A stretch of 64,000 nucleotides of DNA from Austropuccinia psidii (GCA_023105745.1 JALGQZ010000003.1:43982185-44046184), one strand, 5' to 3'. Counted from the first letter of the stretch, positions 1 to 13,230 are shown. Notes: generated by a model from the sequence alone, not told the origin. Numbers and translations: made by a program.

Positions 1-1160
1 AAATCAGTTCACTTTCCAGAAAGTGTATTTTCACCAATTTGTCCACAAATAGAAACTCTCACCAGCAAAATTATCTCCATGAACTAACATGAGTTTGATA
101 AAAAAAGAACCACCAGCATAATTATATCAGCAAAAATGTAACAAAGTCACCAAAAAGACAAAACTCACCAGCCAAATTCTTTCAAACATATCATATGACT
201 AGAAGAAAGTTCAATTTTCAGGAGTGGTATTTTCTCCACTTTTTTGGCAGAAATAAAATCTCACCAGAAAAGGTATCTCAATGAAATCACATGATTTTTA
301 TAATAAAAAGAGCACCAGAAATATTCTATGAGAAATATAATGTGGTACCACAAAACTACATGTCTCAACAGCTGAAACCTCTCAAGTATCAATTTTTCCA
401 AGTACCCTGTTTTGAGAAGCTCTATGGAAGCCAAAAAAGTATTAATAAAGGTCCTCTCTCCCTTAATTTTTGCAATAATCCTGGAGCAAGTTCCCACTAT
501 CCAGGATCAGAACCATCCCTGAACTAGAAGGATATCTAGAGTAGTATTAATCTCTTTTTAGTCATGGAAAGCTAATTAACCTTGCTCAGTAGCATAGTAT
601 TATTAAAATAGGATTAGTATGAACGTAGTTGAGCACATAGTATTATCAAGAAAGTAGTAGTATAATGGTAATTAAAGTTTAGTAGCCTCTCTCAGAATCT
701 TAGTATATTCCAAAAACAGTAATAGTGATATAAACTAAGTATTAAAAAACATGATTCATGAAATATTATTAGAATAAAATGCAATATCTTCATCCTTAGT
801 ATTAATATGATAACATAATTATGATAAACATAAAGCCATAATATATATATATATATTCTTATTCCTCTTATTACAATAACATAAAATATTATTCATTATA
901 GTAATAATAAATTGAGCTTTAAATAAGAGTTTTTAATTTCATGTTATTTATAGGTCTGATTCAGAGACTACTTATAAGTACTCTCTATTGGTTAAAGCCA
1001 ATTTTTTTATTTTATTTTGTGATTCTCTGTAGGATGACTATTTAGTATTATTTTTAGGGAAAGCTAATACACCTTAGCACAGATGGTTATTGGAAAATTC
1101 TGAAATTCAAAACAAACTGACCAATAATTTCCCCCTCAAGGTACAGCCTTATTTTATTTT
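1..1160 (+). other. Leader of copy A, no gene supported
   Basis: AT-rich sequence before the gag remnant. It includes a short TA dinucleotide run near 840-855, and the matching run in copy B near 39172-39192 differs in length. Overlapping 78-codon open frames occur on both strands at 261-527 and recur in copy B, but they have no recognisable domain and the recurrence is explained by the near-identity of the two copies. Confidence 0.6.
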
Positions 1161-3464
1161 ACACCAAAAGGAGTTTGCACAATGTTCAAGAGGAAAAAGG
1201 AAAGAGGCACAGTGAAACCCTCATATCCAACAAAAGGTGGACACAAATTGCCACTCAGAGGGCTAGGAAACCACAAACCTCTGCCTCAACACAAGGTAAA
1301 CCAACCTTGATAACTTTTGCAGGAAAGATTACCATAACTAATTTAGTTGTAACCTCTAAAGGAAAATTTCCTAAAACAGCTGAACATAAATTTCCACAAG
1401 GCACAGTAAAAGGTATATACTCTCAGAATAGAAATTTTTTGACTGCTTCCAAAATCTAATACAATGTGCCCTGTACACCTGAGGAACCAGCCAGAGGAAA
1501 GACCAGAACTTTGCAGAACAAGACTATCAGGGTCTTGAAATAGTAGTGGATGCCTGAAAACTCAGGGGAATAATGCCTACACTGCCATTCACCTTCTGAT
1601 TTAACAAGGACCTCGAGCCAGAGGAATGGAAGGATATGTATCAAGCTCTTCAGCTCCACCAACTTCTCAAAGATTTGGCCTAATGGAAAATGTAGAAAAA
1701 GAGGTTTAACCTATAATTACACTGGGAAGAACTTGGAGCAGGCTTCTAGAAGATATGTCTCAAGGGGATACCCTTTAAAGACCTTATGATAATAGCCAAA
1801 GGGTGGAATCTCAACAGGAATTTCAGACTCCTGGACAATAGATCAGCCGGGATAAGGAGGAATCAAGCCACTATCAAAGAAATAGAAGAAATGTTGAACC
1901 AGAAAGAGCATACACCGACTCCTTTAGGCTCACAAGGAGTGGTAAGCCAACCAGACTCCCCAGTGGCTTCAAGCCACTCAAGAAATAGAAGATCAGTGGC
2001 CAAGGGTCACCATGATTCAAAATCCCAGGTAGTTTCCAGGAGAAGACGAGGATGAAAGAGAAAGAGCAAGACTTATTTAAACCAGAGGCAGAAAGAGTCA
2101 GACTGATTTATCCAGAAGCTGTTTGACTTGGTGAGAAAAGTACACAGGAGCCAGAAATAGTTGTAAATACTCCTGATAGAATTAGTAGCCCTACTTTTGG
2201 AAATAATATCACCCTAAAAGTGCAAATAATGTTGTTACAACTGAGAGTAAAATGAACAGTAATGAAATTTGGTTATAAATGTCCCAATCTTGAGAACAAA
2301 CCCAACAATTGTTTGGAAGACTCAATGAAATCATGTCAAGGTTACAAGAGGTACATACCTTCCCAGCTAAAACTATTCTTACTTTTCAAGAGGACTATAC
2401 CAAATTGAGTAGAGCCTCAGAGTAAAGCAAAAAGAGACTAAATCAAGTCTTACAGGAGCAGTATCACTGCAAGAGGGACAGGAAATATCTAGATCCAGAC
2501 ATGAACATATTTTCCAATGTCTTACAAAACATAAAACCCCAAACACAGAGCCATATCTTTGGCAACAGTCCATACCTCCAAGAAGACATCAAACCAGATT
2601 CCTTGTTGGAAATAAGAAAAGATCCTCATCACAATACCAAGATGGAGATAAAAAATGAATTATTGAAGGAAGGAAGCACTGAAGCAACTTCCAGAAGTCA
2701 AAATCTTGCCAAAATTATCTGGTGTACAAGGATATGATCATATGAAGCTATTTTATGATATTGACGGATTCTTCAACCAATGTGCCAAATATACCAGACT
2801 ACTTCATAATTGCCAGACTCAGCACAAAACTCAAAGGACATGCTTTTTTTTGGTAAACAGAAATGAAAGAAATTCATTGCAGAAGAAACTGGCCATGGTG
2901 GAGGACTCAGATATTCCAGAAGTAAATTAATGGTACTTGGATATGGAAAATCTCATCCCATTTGAGAATGACAAATAATCAGTGGAAAAAGACCCTTATT
3001 ATTGGTATCTGAAACGGTCTGAAAGACCTAAAGCCATTTATCCTCATTTGGACATTCAAATGAGGAATCAAAAACTCTTTACACAGATTATAGAAGAACT
3101 AGAAAATGGGATAAAGTGAAAGTGCAAAAGAGGCTTCACCCTAGATTATATTTCCAACAGCTTACACAAAGTAAGGAAGAGGAAAAATATTGAGCAGTAT
3201 TACCCATCAAAAGGCAACAGTTTTAGAAAGTAAAAGCTTTTCAGGGTTTAAAACAAGGATAAACCCAGAGAAAGGGTGGCCAAAGGCCTCAAGGAAAAAG
3301 AACTCCTGGCAGAATTGTGGATCCACAGACCACTATTCCAGCTACTGTCCAAAGGAAAAGAGAAAATGTGTTCCATTGAGCAAGTCCCAGAAGAAGAATC
3401 TTACTCTTACTATATGGGTGTTTCCATCAGAGAAACCTCTGATGATGACAAAGACCAAATAGAA
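1160..3464 (+). pseudogene. gag remnant of copy A
   Basis: Broken coding sequence for the capsid/nucleocapsid polyprotein. Open pieces lie at 1175-1459, 1786-2055, 2501-2737, 2706-2930 and 3190-3462 in changing frames, with stops between them. Near 3300 a zinc-knuckle remnant is visible (NCGSTDHYSSYC). The first of the four C-C-H-C ligands is a tryptophan here (SWQNC), while copy B keeps the cysteine (SCKNC). The N-terminal piece resembles, from memory, the abundant gag-like proteins of Austropuccinia. No functional product is expected. Confidence 0.75.
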
Positions 3465-6400
3465 GAATTACTGCTGGCATACCAAAAGGACTCCCAGATA
3501 GTAATTCAGGAAATACAGTTGAAAGAAGGATTAATACAACACACTGCCACCAAATATTTGTGCAAACACACACAAGATGTACAGGAATTCCTGGTTGTAC
3601 CGAAAAAAGGAATGCCTTATATTCATTGTAAAGCCACTAAAATGACTTTTTGTGTTGACAATGATCAAAGCCTATTTATCGTTGATAGTGGTGCACACTT
3701 CTCAATATTGTCAAAAAACTGTTTAGAAAAGCACTTCCCAAATTGGTAAGAGAAACTCTTGACAACCAAAGAAAGAACCTTCAAGAGTTAATCAGGAAAG
3801 ATGACCTCTGTGGGGACTATTATCAAAGAGATGATAATACCATATAGAAAAGGTGAAATAAGACTCAACCCAAAGTTTGTAGTTCTTGAAGATGACCATA
3901 TCAAGGGATTCCTATTAGTAACAGATTACCCATAGATGGATGTAATTGATATTTACAACAGTAAAAACAGGCACATTAACATAGATACCAACAAGGAAAA
4001 GAAACGTCCACTTGGTATATACCAATTTTCTAGCCAAGATCCCTTGGAATAATTTCTAAATTATTTCAAAAAGGGGAAATTCAGTTTCAACCTAACCAAT
4101 AGACGGAAACACAGTCTACTGAAAGCCCTGAGGAAGAACAGGCAAGCTCTTTCAATAGAAGAAAAACTCTTTGGAAAGGTTAGAGGCCATGATATAAAAT
4201 TCTATCTGGAGGTGGAAAAATCCTGTTCACCCATGCTGAAAAGACCTCCATTTTTAGAAAGTTTGGAAACTAGGAAAAGAATTGAAAAAAATATCAATGA
4301 ACTCTTAGATATGGATTTCACTCGAAAAAATTTGAGATAATAAAATAGTGGAGGTAACCACACCTTTCCTATTCACTTTTCATGATGGCAAATGCAGATT
4401 GTGTAAAGACTTCAGAGCATTGAACAGCTACACAAAGCCTGAAAGTTACCATATAAAAATGATACCAAATGCCCTAGAAAAACTGAAAAAAGCCAAATAA
4501 ATTACAAATATTGATTGTGTGAAAGGTTGTCACCATAATGGAGTTGAAAAAAATCCATAAAACTGCACACAAGTATATGCAATATGGGCATATATGAGTA
4601 TACAAGGATTCCATCTGGCATGAAAAATGCACCAGCCCACTTCCAAAGGATGATGGACACAATATTTTAAGAGTAAATATTGAAAGGCTGGATGGTTGTA
4701 TACACAGATGATATCATAATATATTTAGAGAAATGGGAAGACCATGTGCAATACATAGATAGAGGTTTGAGTAAGTTCACACCCACTATTCTGGAAATTT
4801 CACTTAAAAAAGTTGAATTTTGGCAAACAAGAACTATTTTAACTAGGAAATAAAGTCTCAGGCCAAAGCTTGGCCATAGACCAAAAAAATGTAGCAGAAA
4901 TACTGCAGAAGAAAGTACCAAAGAAAATCAAGGAAATGGAATCTTTCCTTAGATTTTCTAGCTACTAAAGAAACAATATCAAACGTTTTTCCCACATAAC
5001 TAGCAGCTTATATCTTTCATGTTCAAAAGATGTAGATTTTGAGATTAACACCGAAAGGAGAGATTCATATGAGAGGATGAAGCATGAACTTACTCATGCA
5101 CCTGTCCTTGTGCTAAATAATTTTGAGCTACCATTCAAGATTAATATAGATTCAGCTTTCATTCAATGATTGGAAGCATCCCTGCGCCAAAGATTATTTT
5201 TAGATGGAGAGCCTAGAGAAGCGGTAATCTGTTATATCTCCAGTAAACTCGGAGATTCAGAGGCCAGGTATGCAGCAACTTCAACAGAATGTTTATTTCT
5301 GGTATTGAATCTAGCAAAACTGTATTACTATTTGGAGGGTTCAGTCTTTGAAACAAACACAGACTTTCATGGACTCAAGCCTTTGCTCAACATGAAGACC
5401 ACCAATAGGCACATGTTGAGGTGGAAAATAGCCATCCAAGAGTATAGGGTAAATATGACCATCATATACAAGGAAGGCAAAAGCCATACTCATTATGATG
5501 GCCACTGGATAATTTCAAAAGCAATCCAGCTTATGACCCTTAAGGGGAAACCAAGATTTCTATCCATTTCATGGGAATAGGTAGGAGGAAAAAGTTCAAA
5601 TTCTCATGATAGGAGCCAGGAAGTGGTACACCAGATACTAAACATATTTTACCAGAGGAGACAGAAGCACCCATAATAGGGATAAGTTTCTCTGAGCTCC
5701 ATAATGAATATTTCATTTCATTTAATATATCTTATGCAAAACACAAACAGTATAGAATAGTAATTTTATTCCTTCAGAAAAGGTACAGGTGCCCAGAGTT
5801 GGAATCTCAATTGGAGGAACCTTGGTTGAGGGATTATAAGTAAGATAAAATCTTACTTATAGATAGATAACTTTATCACAGGGACCAGCACACCAGCTCC
5901 CTAAAAGTGATAGACAGAGAACATTTCTCCCTGATTCCTCAAGAATGCCATGACAGCCCCTGATTTGGACCCCTGAGTGAAGATAGGACCAAATAGAGGA
6001 TAGAAAGAATAGAAAAGCCCAAGAAAACATGTGAAATAATTAAAATGGACTGGGTAACAAGCCTTGCCTCAGGGGATAACTAGAACCAAGAGTTTTTCCT
6101 AGTCATAGTATACAGGTTTAAAAAAGGTTTTGGATGCATTTCATGCCACAAAGAGGATACAGATATGAATACAGAATTGTTATTCTGGAATAAAATCATA
6201 GCTACTTGTGGAGTACCTAAGGCCATCATTAGTGATAGAGAACCCAAATTAACATCAAAATTCTGGACCAACCTCTATGATATGTTTGGGACTGAAATTC
6301 CATTTTCTACAGCTTACCATCCACATAAATATGGAATAGCTGAAGGTATGATCAAAACAATGGAGGACATAATCAAAATATTCCATGCCTATGGAATGGA

Positions 6401-6932
6401 AAATGAAGATCATGGCTGGTATACCCATGACCGAGTTACACTTCTTCCAGCTGGAAGAAATTGCTTAAAGAACCAGGAGACATTCCACCACAGAAAAAGC
6501 ATCATCTCTAGTAGAGAAAGGTTGGAACCGCTTGAAGAAAAATCTTCTGAAAATCCACCTTACAGCCAAACATGTCAATGATATATAAAAGAGAGCATGT
6601 GACACAGCCGCAAGATACTTAGCTGAGGCAAAGGAGCATAAAACGCCAAAGTATGAAAAAACCCACACAGAACCTGACTACTGAAAGGGGATCAGGTCCT
6701 GGTGGCTACCTTGAATTTAAAGAATATCAAAGGCCCCAAGAAAATGAGGGGCTCATTTGTGGCAAAATTTACTATAATTAGGTTGATAGGGAAGAATGCA
6801 GTTGAGGTCATACTTACAGGGGAATGTTCCAGGAAATACCTACTTTTCCTGGTGATAATGGTGAAGCCTTACCACCAGAAAGGACACATAAATTCCCCCA
6901 AAGTAACGAGAGTCAAACTTCACAGGACATAG
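3276..6932 (+). pseudogene. pol remnant of copy A (protease, RT, RNase H, integrase)
   Basis: Fragments in order. An aspartic protease block with VDSGAH lies near 3690 (open piece 3276-3749). Reverse transcriptase runs from about 4200 to 5050, with CKDFRALNSYTKPE near 4400 and the catalytic YTDD near 4700. An RNase H-like block (5170-5580) follows with ISSKLGDSEARYAATSTE. The integrase core (6165-6581) carries [14 protein letters not shown] and [10 protein letters not shown], and a GPxF-like tail lies at 6702-6932. In-frame stops interrupt RT (after KAK near 4496 and after EKNP near 4557) and the integrase leader (near 6080), and the same stops occur in copy B. Not functional. Confidence 0.8.
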
Positions 6933-7144
6933 TCTAAGTAAAGGACTTCCCTGGCCCAGTAAAGAAGGTGATAAAGGCCAGGAAGAGCAGCATAAATGGA
7001 AGGGACCATAGACAGTACTTGGTTGCATTCAAGAACAAGACAGATGATAAATACAAATGGTTAGCAGAAGACGCTATATCAGATGGTGACCTCCACCTGA
7101 GAATATTCAAAGCCTCTAGAGGGGCTGAAAAGTTTGATAAATTA

Positions 7145-8470
7145 TGAGCATTTATTAGTGGGAGGGTATGTCAGCCAGGGAAAAGGCCAGAGCACAAGCA
7201 TGACAGCCAAAATACCATATACCAATGGAAGAGTGAAATACTAGAAAAACATGGAGCTGAGCCAAAACAGCTCAAAAGGTATCACAGGAAAAAGGAAAGT
7301 CACCTCTTCCAAAATATACAAGTTCTGTAACCATAGGAAAAAGAATAACAAAGTTATTCAGGCTCAAAGCAGCTGCTGAGCATAAGCCTTAATTTTTACC
7401 TCTGATCTAAAGTCCAGAGAAAGAGGCTGAAACAAATTAAATGGTTATACAAATTGATTCTCTCAGTAAGGGCTATCCAATGATACTAGCCAAATGAAGT
7501 TAGCATAAGAAACATGAAAGCTATGGCAAAGCTTAAGCCCGATAAGGGTGTAAAAAATATTCACCTCCCATCTAACGTGTACAGCTTTATTGTAACATTC
7601 CTGAAGTAAAGTATTTTTGGAATTGGAAGAATCAGGCCTTTGAAATTTTACCATCCTTTTCCTCATAAATCATCTAGAACAAAATTTATGGAGAAAAGAA
7701 ACCCTGTAAAAGATGCAAGAAAAATCCATATCTGAATCATGGAAATTGAAAGTGGCATTACATTTCCAAGCTCAATGTTACCCATACCAAATGAGATACC
7801 ATTGTGTGTACCTAGCTAAGGGCTAAAAAATGAACCAACTTTGAGCTCATTATCTTAAAAACTGACAAAGGTATGGAGCTTTTAAGGTTAAAATTCCACA
7901 GTATGGTCAATACACCACTACTGTGGGATACTATCCCCCATCATTTAATATGTTGTGTTGATTCTACAAAGGAGAGTGTTTATCCTTCAATACCTCATAG
8001 TTTGGCCTTTATGGGGTCCCCATACAAGATCATTACAGAATTCTATGTGTCATAAAGCTCAGCAGAAGGCTATGTGGTCTCCAAAGGAAAGTTTTCACCC
8101 TTTATTGGTGAAAACTGACAATATGTGGATTCAAAACCACATCTTAGACAATTAAAGGGTATATAGGGTGTGTATAAAACACAATACTTTCTGTGGGGAT
8201 GAAAAAATCTTCACTCCTACTACATGGTAATGATTAATTGTCCTTACACCAAATTTCAGGATAAAAAGGGACCTTCCTCTGCTCAAAAGAGGAATACCCA
8301 TCCTTCTCTTAATTTCTTATGTAGTAAAACCATTTACCAGCATTCATATTTTTGTAAAATAACCATGTATAATTATAATCTTAATTATGATAATTCAATC
8401 AATAAAGCTGCACCCAGGGATTTCAATAATTCTCACCACAACTGTTTGTTTATATTAAAGCCTTTAAGGT
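7145..8470 (+). repeat. 3' LTR of copy A, truncated
   Basis: Starts TGAGC just after the pol remnant and matches 45482-46810 of copy B almost base for base. It also matches the more diverged LTR at 34954-36395. The last roughly 95 bases of the LTR, present in copy B, are missing: similarity ends in the CCTTTAAG motif near 8470. The short open frames inside it are not genes. Confidence 0.8.
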
Positions 8471-8583
8471 TTGCATCAAATTTCCCAAGTTCTACATCAA
8501 TACTAGATTTAACAAATTTTATTTCTTATATTATTTTCATGGAAAGGTCTTATTCATCCTTTTCTGCTCTTTGGCTGTGAATT

Positions 8584-9081
8584 TCATGAGAGTTCTGGCC
8601 ATATTAAAGACACTTTCCATGGCTGAAGGCTCCAATTTGAGGATCCTGTACCCCTGTGGGTAAGGCATGTGCCAATTGGCTTTGCCTTTCCTTTTATTTG
8701 ATGGTTCTTGGGACCTCTCTGCTTCTTCTGAGGTCCTTTTGGCTTGTCTTTGGACACTTCTGAAGCTGGTTTGGAGCTGGTAGACACCACTGGGGCTTCT
8801 TTCTCCAAAACTGGAGTCATTTCCAGTTCCTTCTTCTGGTCTATTGATAAAATAATTTTATTTTTCCAACAGTTCTTTATCTTTTTGACCTTGTATTTGC
8901 AAGAAAATGGGCTCCACCCTCCTAAGAGTTCTATGGTCTTCTCCTGACCCAGAAAGCTCTTGATGTGTAAGTAGGAGTTCATGGCCCCCTGCCAAAGGCT
9001 TGAGCATATTTCCCACTCCTCCTCTTTGTCTGCTCTGTACCAATGCCTGTATTGGCATTTATAAATTTCTATTGCTGCCAC
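8584..9081 (-). pseudogene. gag-like basic protein fragment of element E1
   Basis: A 165-codon minus-strand open frame. The N-terminal half reads as a folded domain (EEEWEICSSLWQGAMNSYLH). The C-terminal half is lysine- and proline-rich (SKDKPKGPQKKQRGPKNHQ), a nucleic-acid-binding-like tail. From memory this matches a repeat-associated protein family common in Austropuccinia, probably the N-terminal part of an LTR-element polyprotein. A second minus frame overlaps it (9058-8858), consistent with a frameshift. Position downstream of the LTR on the same strand supports gag. The function is inferred, and the element's pol is missing. Confidence 0.5.
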
Positions 9082-9872
9082 TTGAAAATGGTTCAGCCCT
9101 TAAAATATTATCATGAATTAGTTCAGACTCAAAGTTCACATCAGAGTTAGTGGGTGCAGACCTTGGGGGATGGGGGAAACTCTTGCATCCTCCAGATGTG
9201 TCTTTCTTGAGCAATACTTGGGACTTCTGGACTTGGTCTTGCCTCTTCTTTGTCCAAAACCATCTGGTTGAACTGAATAGTTTCTTCCATTTCTGGTATG
9301 CACCAGTTTATGTCAATTTAAGAGAAAAAAAATTAAGAATAAAGTCAAAAATACACACCTTTTCATGGTTGTTTTGCTTTTTCTGTTTGAAACAAAGTTC
9401 CTCTTTTAACAATTTGAACTTCAATACTGTCTTCAGATTCTGGACTGGTAATATATCTTTTACTGAGTCTTTTACCAGCTGCACAGTATTTGATTAAAGA
9501 TACTAGAATTTTTTTTTAAAAAAAGACAAATTTATTCATTATACTTGAAAGATTTTTCAAAAGATTATTTATAAGTTTTTATTATCTTTTTATATTAAAA
9601 AAATTATTCCTTTTGGAGAGAAAAAATTAAAAATTTAAGATTTTGATTTAAAATTAATTCAGAGTAACTCATATAATAATTTTATAACTTTTTGGATGTG
9701 AAAAAGCCATGTGTAAAACAAAACAAAATTAAACCAAATTACTCAATGGGAAAGATTTTAAAGACAATTTCAAAAATAAAAAAAATTAGCTTCAAATTGA
9801 AAGAAAAAATAATTAAATTAGTATATTTTAAAACTTGAAAATATATTAATTAAGGGTGCAAGATTGAAAAAA

Positions 9873-9890
9873 CACGGCCATGCCACCAAA
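9873..9890 (-). promoter_or_regulatory. Candidate primer binding site of element E1
   Basis: On the minus strand, directly after the LTR end CTTACA, the sequence is TTTGGTGGCATGGCCGTG. TGG plus one base plus a 7-base block is the layout expected for pairing with a tRNA 3' end (…CCATGCCACCA). An almost identical motif follows the unrelated-looking LTR of copy B at 36396-36415. The tRNA has not been identified. Confidence 0.5.
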
Positions 9891-11786
9891 TGTAAGATGT
9901 GTCTATGAAACTGTTGATAATATTACTATTAATCAACAGTACTATGACTGTTCTTAATAAATATAATGATAAAAAGTATCATAACCACAATTAAATAATT
10001 ATCACTTAATTATTTCTTTTACTTGTTATACACTATTAGTGATTATAACAGTAAGCAGTAATTGTCTACAAGAATCAATTACAAGAAGAATTTAATAAAA
10101 AAACTACTTTATTAAAATAATAAAATTATTTTAATATATAATTATCTTTTACAAGAATAATTATAAAGATAATTCTTGAAGAAAGCTATTACTAAAGAAA
10201 ACCTTTAGGAATTAAGACAAAACATGCACTAATACTCCAAAGAACTTATTAAAAGATAATAGTAGAGAAATTTGATGGATAATTGTGGATTTAATGGATC
10301 AAGATTGATTTATAACAGGATTACAGAAATATATATTTGATTTCTATTATTTCACGTCTTTCTTATTGATTCTGAAAGAATAAAACACTTAAGAAAATAT
10401 TAACTAATACTTACTTGTTGGTAATAATTGTATAATTGAATAATGTGATGATTTTGGAAAAAACAGCAAGAGGAAGCCTCTTTTAAGTCAACAACAGCTC
10501 ACAGAGGCATGCTGTGGAGCAAACTGAAAAACCAGTGAGTGAGAAAACAATAAACCTTTTTGGATTATTGATTCCATTATCTGTTATCATGTAACATTAT
10601 CAAAATTACTTAATTGATGTTTTTATGTGACTACCAACCCATTTATGGTTAAGAATAAAAGGAGTAACAACTGTAAATATTCTTCTATTTCAAAATAATC
10701 ATTAATTTCTCAAAGTTATCAATTTTATTGGAAATTTCATCACAGAGTGTATTTTCTGTGATTTTTGAAGATTCAGTGTTTCACATGGAATCATCAAAAA
10801 TGCACTGTAAGTAATACTTTTAATTTTACTTATAAAAGTATGATTACTTTTGGTTTTTATATGAATTATACTGTTCTTGATTGGTCCTGAAAGGTTCAGA
10901 AAGATTCATTAAGAATTGTATTTTTAATGAGCTTTTGAAGTTTTTTCCTCATTTCTGCATAGAATTGCAAATAATACTACATTGCTGGTTACTATGAGGT
11001 AAATCAATGGATACTAGTCCAAAAAGGGTTTTAATTACTCTTTTGGGGCTTATCCATGGGAAATCATCAAGAATTGACATGGTTACAGGAGTCTAAGTTG
11101 ATCTTTACCTCCTTGGCACATCAAAATAGCAGCTTATTTGCTATCTTATTATGATTTAATGAGATTTGAACTTGGTAACCAAGTTCCCAGAAGGTTTTAG
11201 TATACTAATTGGGCCAAGATCAGCCATGGATCCAAGCTTTAGAGCTGTCCACACCTCATAGGCCTCAGAAGCTGGGTACCCTGGCTCTCTTTGATGTCTT
11301 TTCTCCCCCTTGACTATTTGCACATCAAAATAGAAATTCAGGCTTCAAGACTGATATCCACTATGGTTGTACCATAATATTAAGTGCCACAAACATGCAT
11401 AACACTATTCTTAGTGTATATGTAACATGGGATTTCTCACATTCCCATTATTTTTGGGTGAAATTGAGAAAAACAAGATTTTTCACAATTCTTTTATGTG
11501 GTATTGATGATGTGGTATTGAAGTATTTTCCATATTACCATCTCTTAGAGTTAATTTAAGCTTATTCACTCTATGGAGTTACCCTAGGTGAATTTTTGTG
11601 TAGAATCAAAATTTGGTCTTAAAGCCATGTATTTACTTACTAATAAAAACATTATTCATCTTTTCTGAAATAATAAAATATGAATTTTGAATATATGCAT
11701 TACTTATGGGTTATGCATAGTTCAAATTTATCATTAAAGATAGTTGTGGCTTATTTGGGTATGTAAAATATACCTCAAGGCTCACA
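9891..11786 (-). repeat. 1.9-kb LTR, minus orientation (E1 LTR)
   Basis: On the minus strand it begins TGTGAGCC (11786) and ends CTTACA (9891), the same termini as the LTRs at 54170-56318 and 61683-63856. It is an inverted copy of 21011-22362 joined to 31868-32453, for example the blocks at 11250-11330 and 21515-21590. Flanking 5-mers (CCAAA left, ATCAT right) do not match, so this is not a clean solo LTR, in keeping with an internal region continuing at 9890. Confidence 0.75.
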
Positions 11787-12479
11787 ATCATTCATGGTAT
11801 GTGGATGTCATGCTGTTGCTCTGTTTGGGGTCATAGGCTGACATACTCTCCACTCCTATCTTTCCTGAACGCCACATTAGCTGATCTTGAAATAGTCCAA
11901 ACTAAAATGCTCACACTGACCAAGAAGACCAAAGCTTAACTTGAACAAATCCTTAACCTCAATCAACTTGCTAACATCTCATCTTCCCACTCTCATTTTA
12001 TTCTTTCAATATTCTTTGATACTTTCTTTTATTTTCTTATTTTATTCTCATTGTTTATCTTGTTGATTCAGACTTTTGTTCTTTTGTATTACTATTGTTG
12101 CTCTGCTGGTTATATTAGTCATTAGTAGTCCACCGTTCAGTTTTGCATGTTAACCAGAACATCCTTGAGCGAAGAAGCTTAGATACTCTCATTATACAAC
12201 ACATCATTTTATTCTTCTTTACCTTTGCAAAGCTTCAGAACTTGAACTATTCATACACAGCCCTTATTAAAAGTGGTCTATTTGCTAAGTCCATCATAGA
12301 ATTAGAACAATATAAAGGTAGTTGATAGTCATTATTAATAGCTACAATAGAGCACAAAACTATGTTCCACGTGCAAGCAACTAGCCTTCTGTTGTAAATT
12401 ATTTGTTCACCTTTTGGTACTTTTGGGTGATTTTCTCTATTCCTTTGCTCGTGACGTTAATTCAAGAACTACGTTTGGT
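11787..12479. other. Intergenic, no gene seen
   Basis: Transition from AT-rich LTR sequence to a GC-richer island. One 60-codon plus-strand frame at 12143-12325 has no domain or splice context and is not called. Confidence 0.5.
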
Positions 12480-13230
12480 TTAATATTCACAGTGAAGGCG
12501 GCAGCTAACAAAAGGCAGTATCACCAAATATCCTGCGTCTAGGGTCTCATTCCCTGAGACAGGAGTCGGACGTCGACATGGCTTCGCTTGCTCACCAGCA
12601 AAGAAGATATGTCCTGTTGAGCACATAAGTTGTATCCAGCGTGGCCTTGTACGCTGTTCGCGTAGCTAATGTTATCTTCTTACTTTTTAGGCGCCTCAAC
12701 CCACTTCTGACTCAGTTGCTATAGTTATTCTCCGGAGATCACGTTCCTTACACATTTTCGTCCTGGTGTGGAATGCAATGTTTGTGAAAGCAACTAAAAA
12801 AGCTGTTGGAGCATATAGCACCGCCTGCCAGGGACCACAGCTCACTACACGACGGACCATGAGGTCTTGGGACTCCACGGGCAGCACCCAAACTTTGTGA
12901 AGAACATTTTAATTGGACAATAATTGGTGGTGCATAATTTTGAACTGAGGTTCTGATGAGCTCTTCGAGTCAGGGATCACAACAAATTCAAACAGAATAC
13001 AGCCTGCTGAGCACCTTTGCAGGCGCCCTCTCGTATGTCCATCTGCGAAAGCAGGGCCTTTCTAGTGTGGCGTTGGAAGAGATTCTTATGGAATACGCGA
13101 TTGATTCTAAATTCCACACTACCCCTTCTGGTAGGGTCCCCCAGCTGCCTTGTGGCTGGTCTGCTTTCAACGCCGAGTCCTGATATTTTGTGGCTTTTGC
13201 CTATTCGGGTGGATTATGAGTAGCACGCCT
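12480..13230. other. GC-richer unresolved segment, possible gene or gene relic
   Basis: Clearly richer in G and C than the surrounding repeats and similar in composition to the gene that follows. Short open frames exist on both strands: plus 12956-13183 (75 codons, starting MSSSSQGSQQ), and minus 12887-12696 and 13170-12988. A good splice acceptor (CTTTTTAG) lies at 12690 on the plus strand. I could not assemble a consistent exon structure on either strand and recognise no domain. It could be a spliced or decayed gene, or the 5' region of the secreted-protein gene. Confidence 0.3.

Larger units (their letters stand above)
1..8470 (+). mobile_element. Decayed Ty3/gypsy-like LTR retrotransposon, copy A (5' end outside window)
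   Basis: This is an old, non-functional retrotransposon read on the plus strand. Its order is leader, gag remnants (about 1160-3464), protease, reverse transcriptase, RNase H, integrase (about 3276-6932) and a 3' LTR from 7145. PR-RT-RH-IN order makes it Ty3/gypsy type. It is nearly identical base for base to copy B (38366-46810) at a constant offset of about 38.34 kb. Similarity stops abruptly at about 8470, inside the LTR, whereas copy B continues to its LTR end at 46905. The left end lies outside the window. Reading frames are broken many times. Confidence 0.85.
8471..9890 (-). mobile_element. Internal 5' portion of a minus-strand LTR element (E1)
   Basis: Sequence between the broken end of copy A and the LTR at 9891-11786. 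Read on the minus strand it starts at the LTR with a primer-site-like motif (9873-9890), passes AT-rich leader, and contains one gag-like open frame (9081-8584). The element is cut off at 8470 by the junction with copy A, so pol and the other LTR are absent here. The 9082-9870 leader holds no other gene that I can support. Confidence 0.6.

Noticed and set aside
261..527. Overlapping 78-codon frames on both strands, repeated at 38609-38875
   Set aside because: Conservation is explained by the near-identity of copies A and B; no domain is present and it lies in a retrotransposon leader.
12143..12325. 60-codon plus frame before the gene island
   Set aside because: No domain, no splice partners, typical chance length for this composition.
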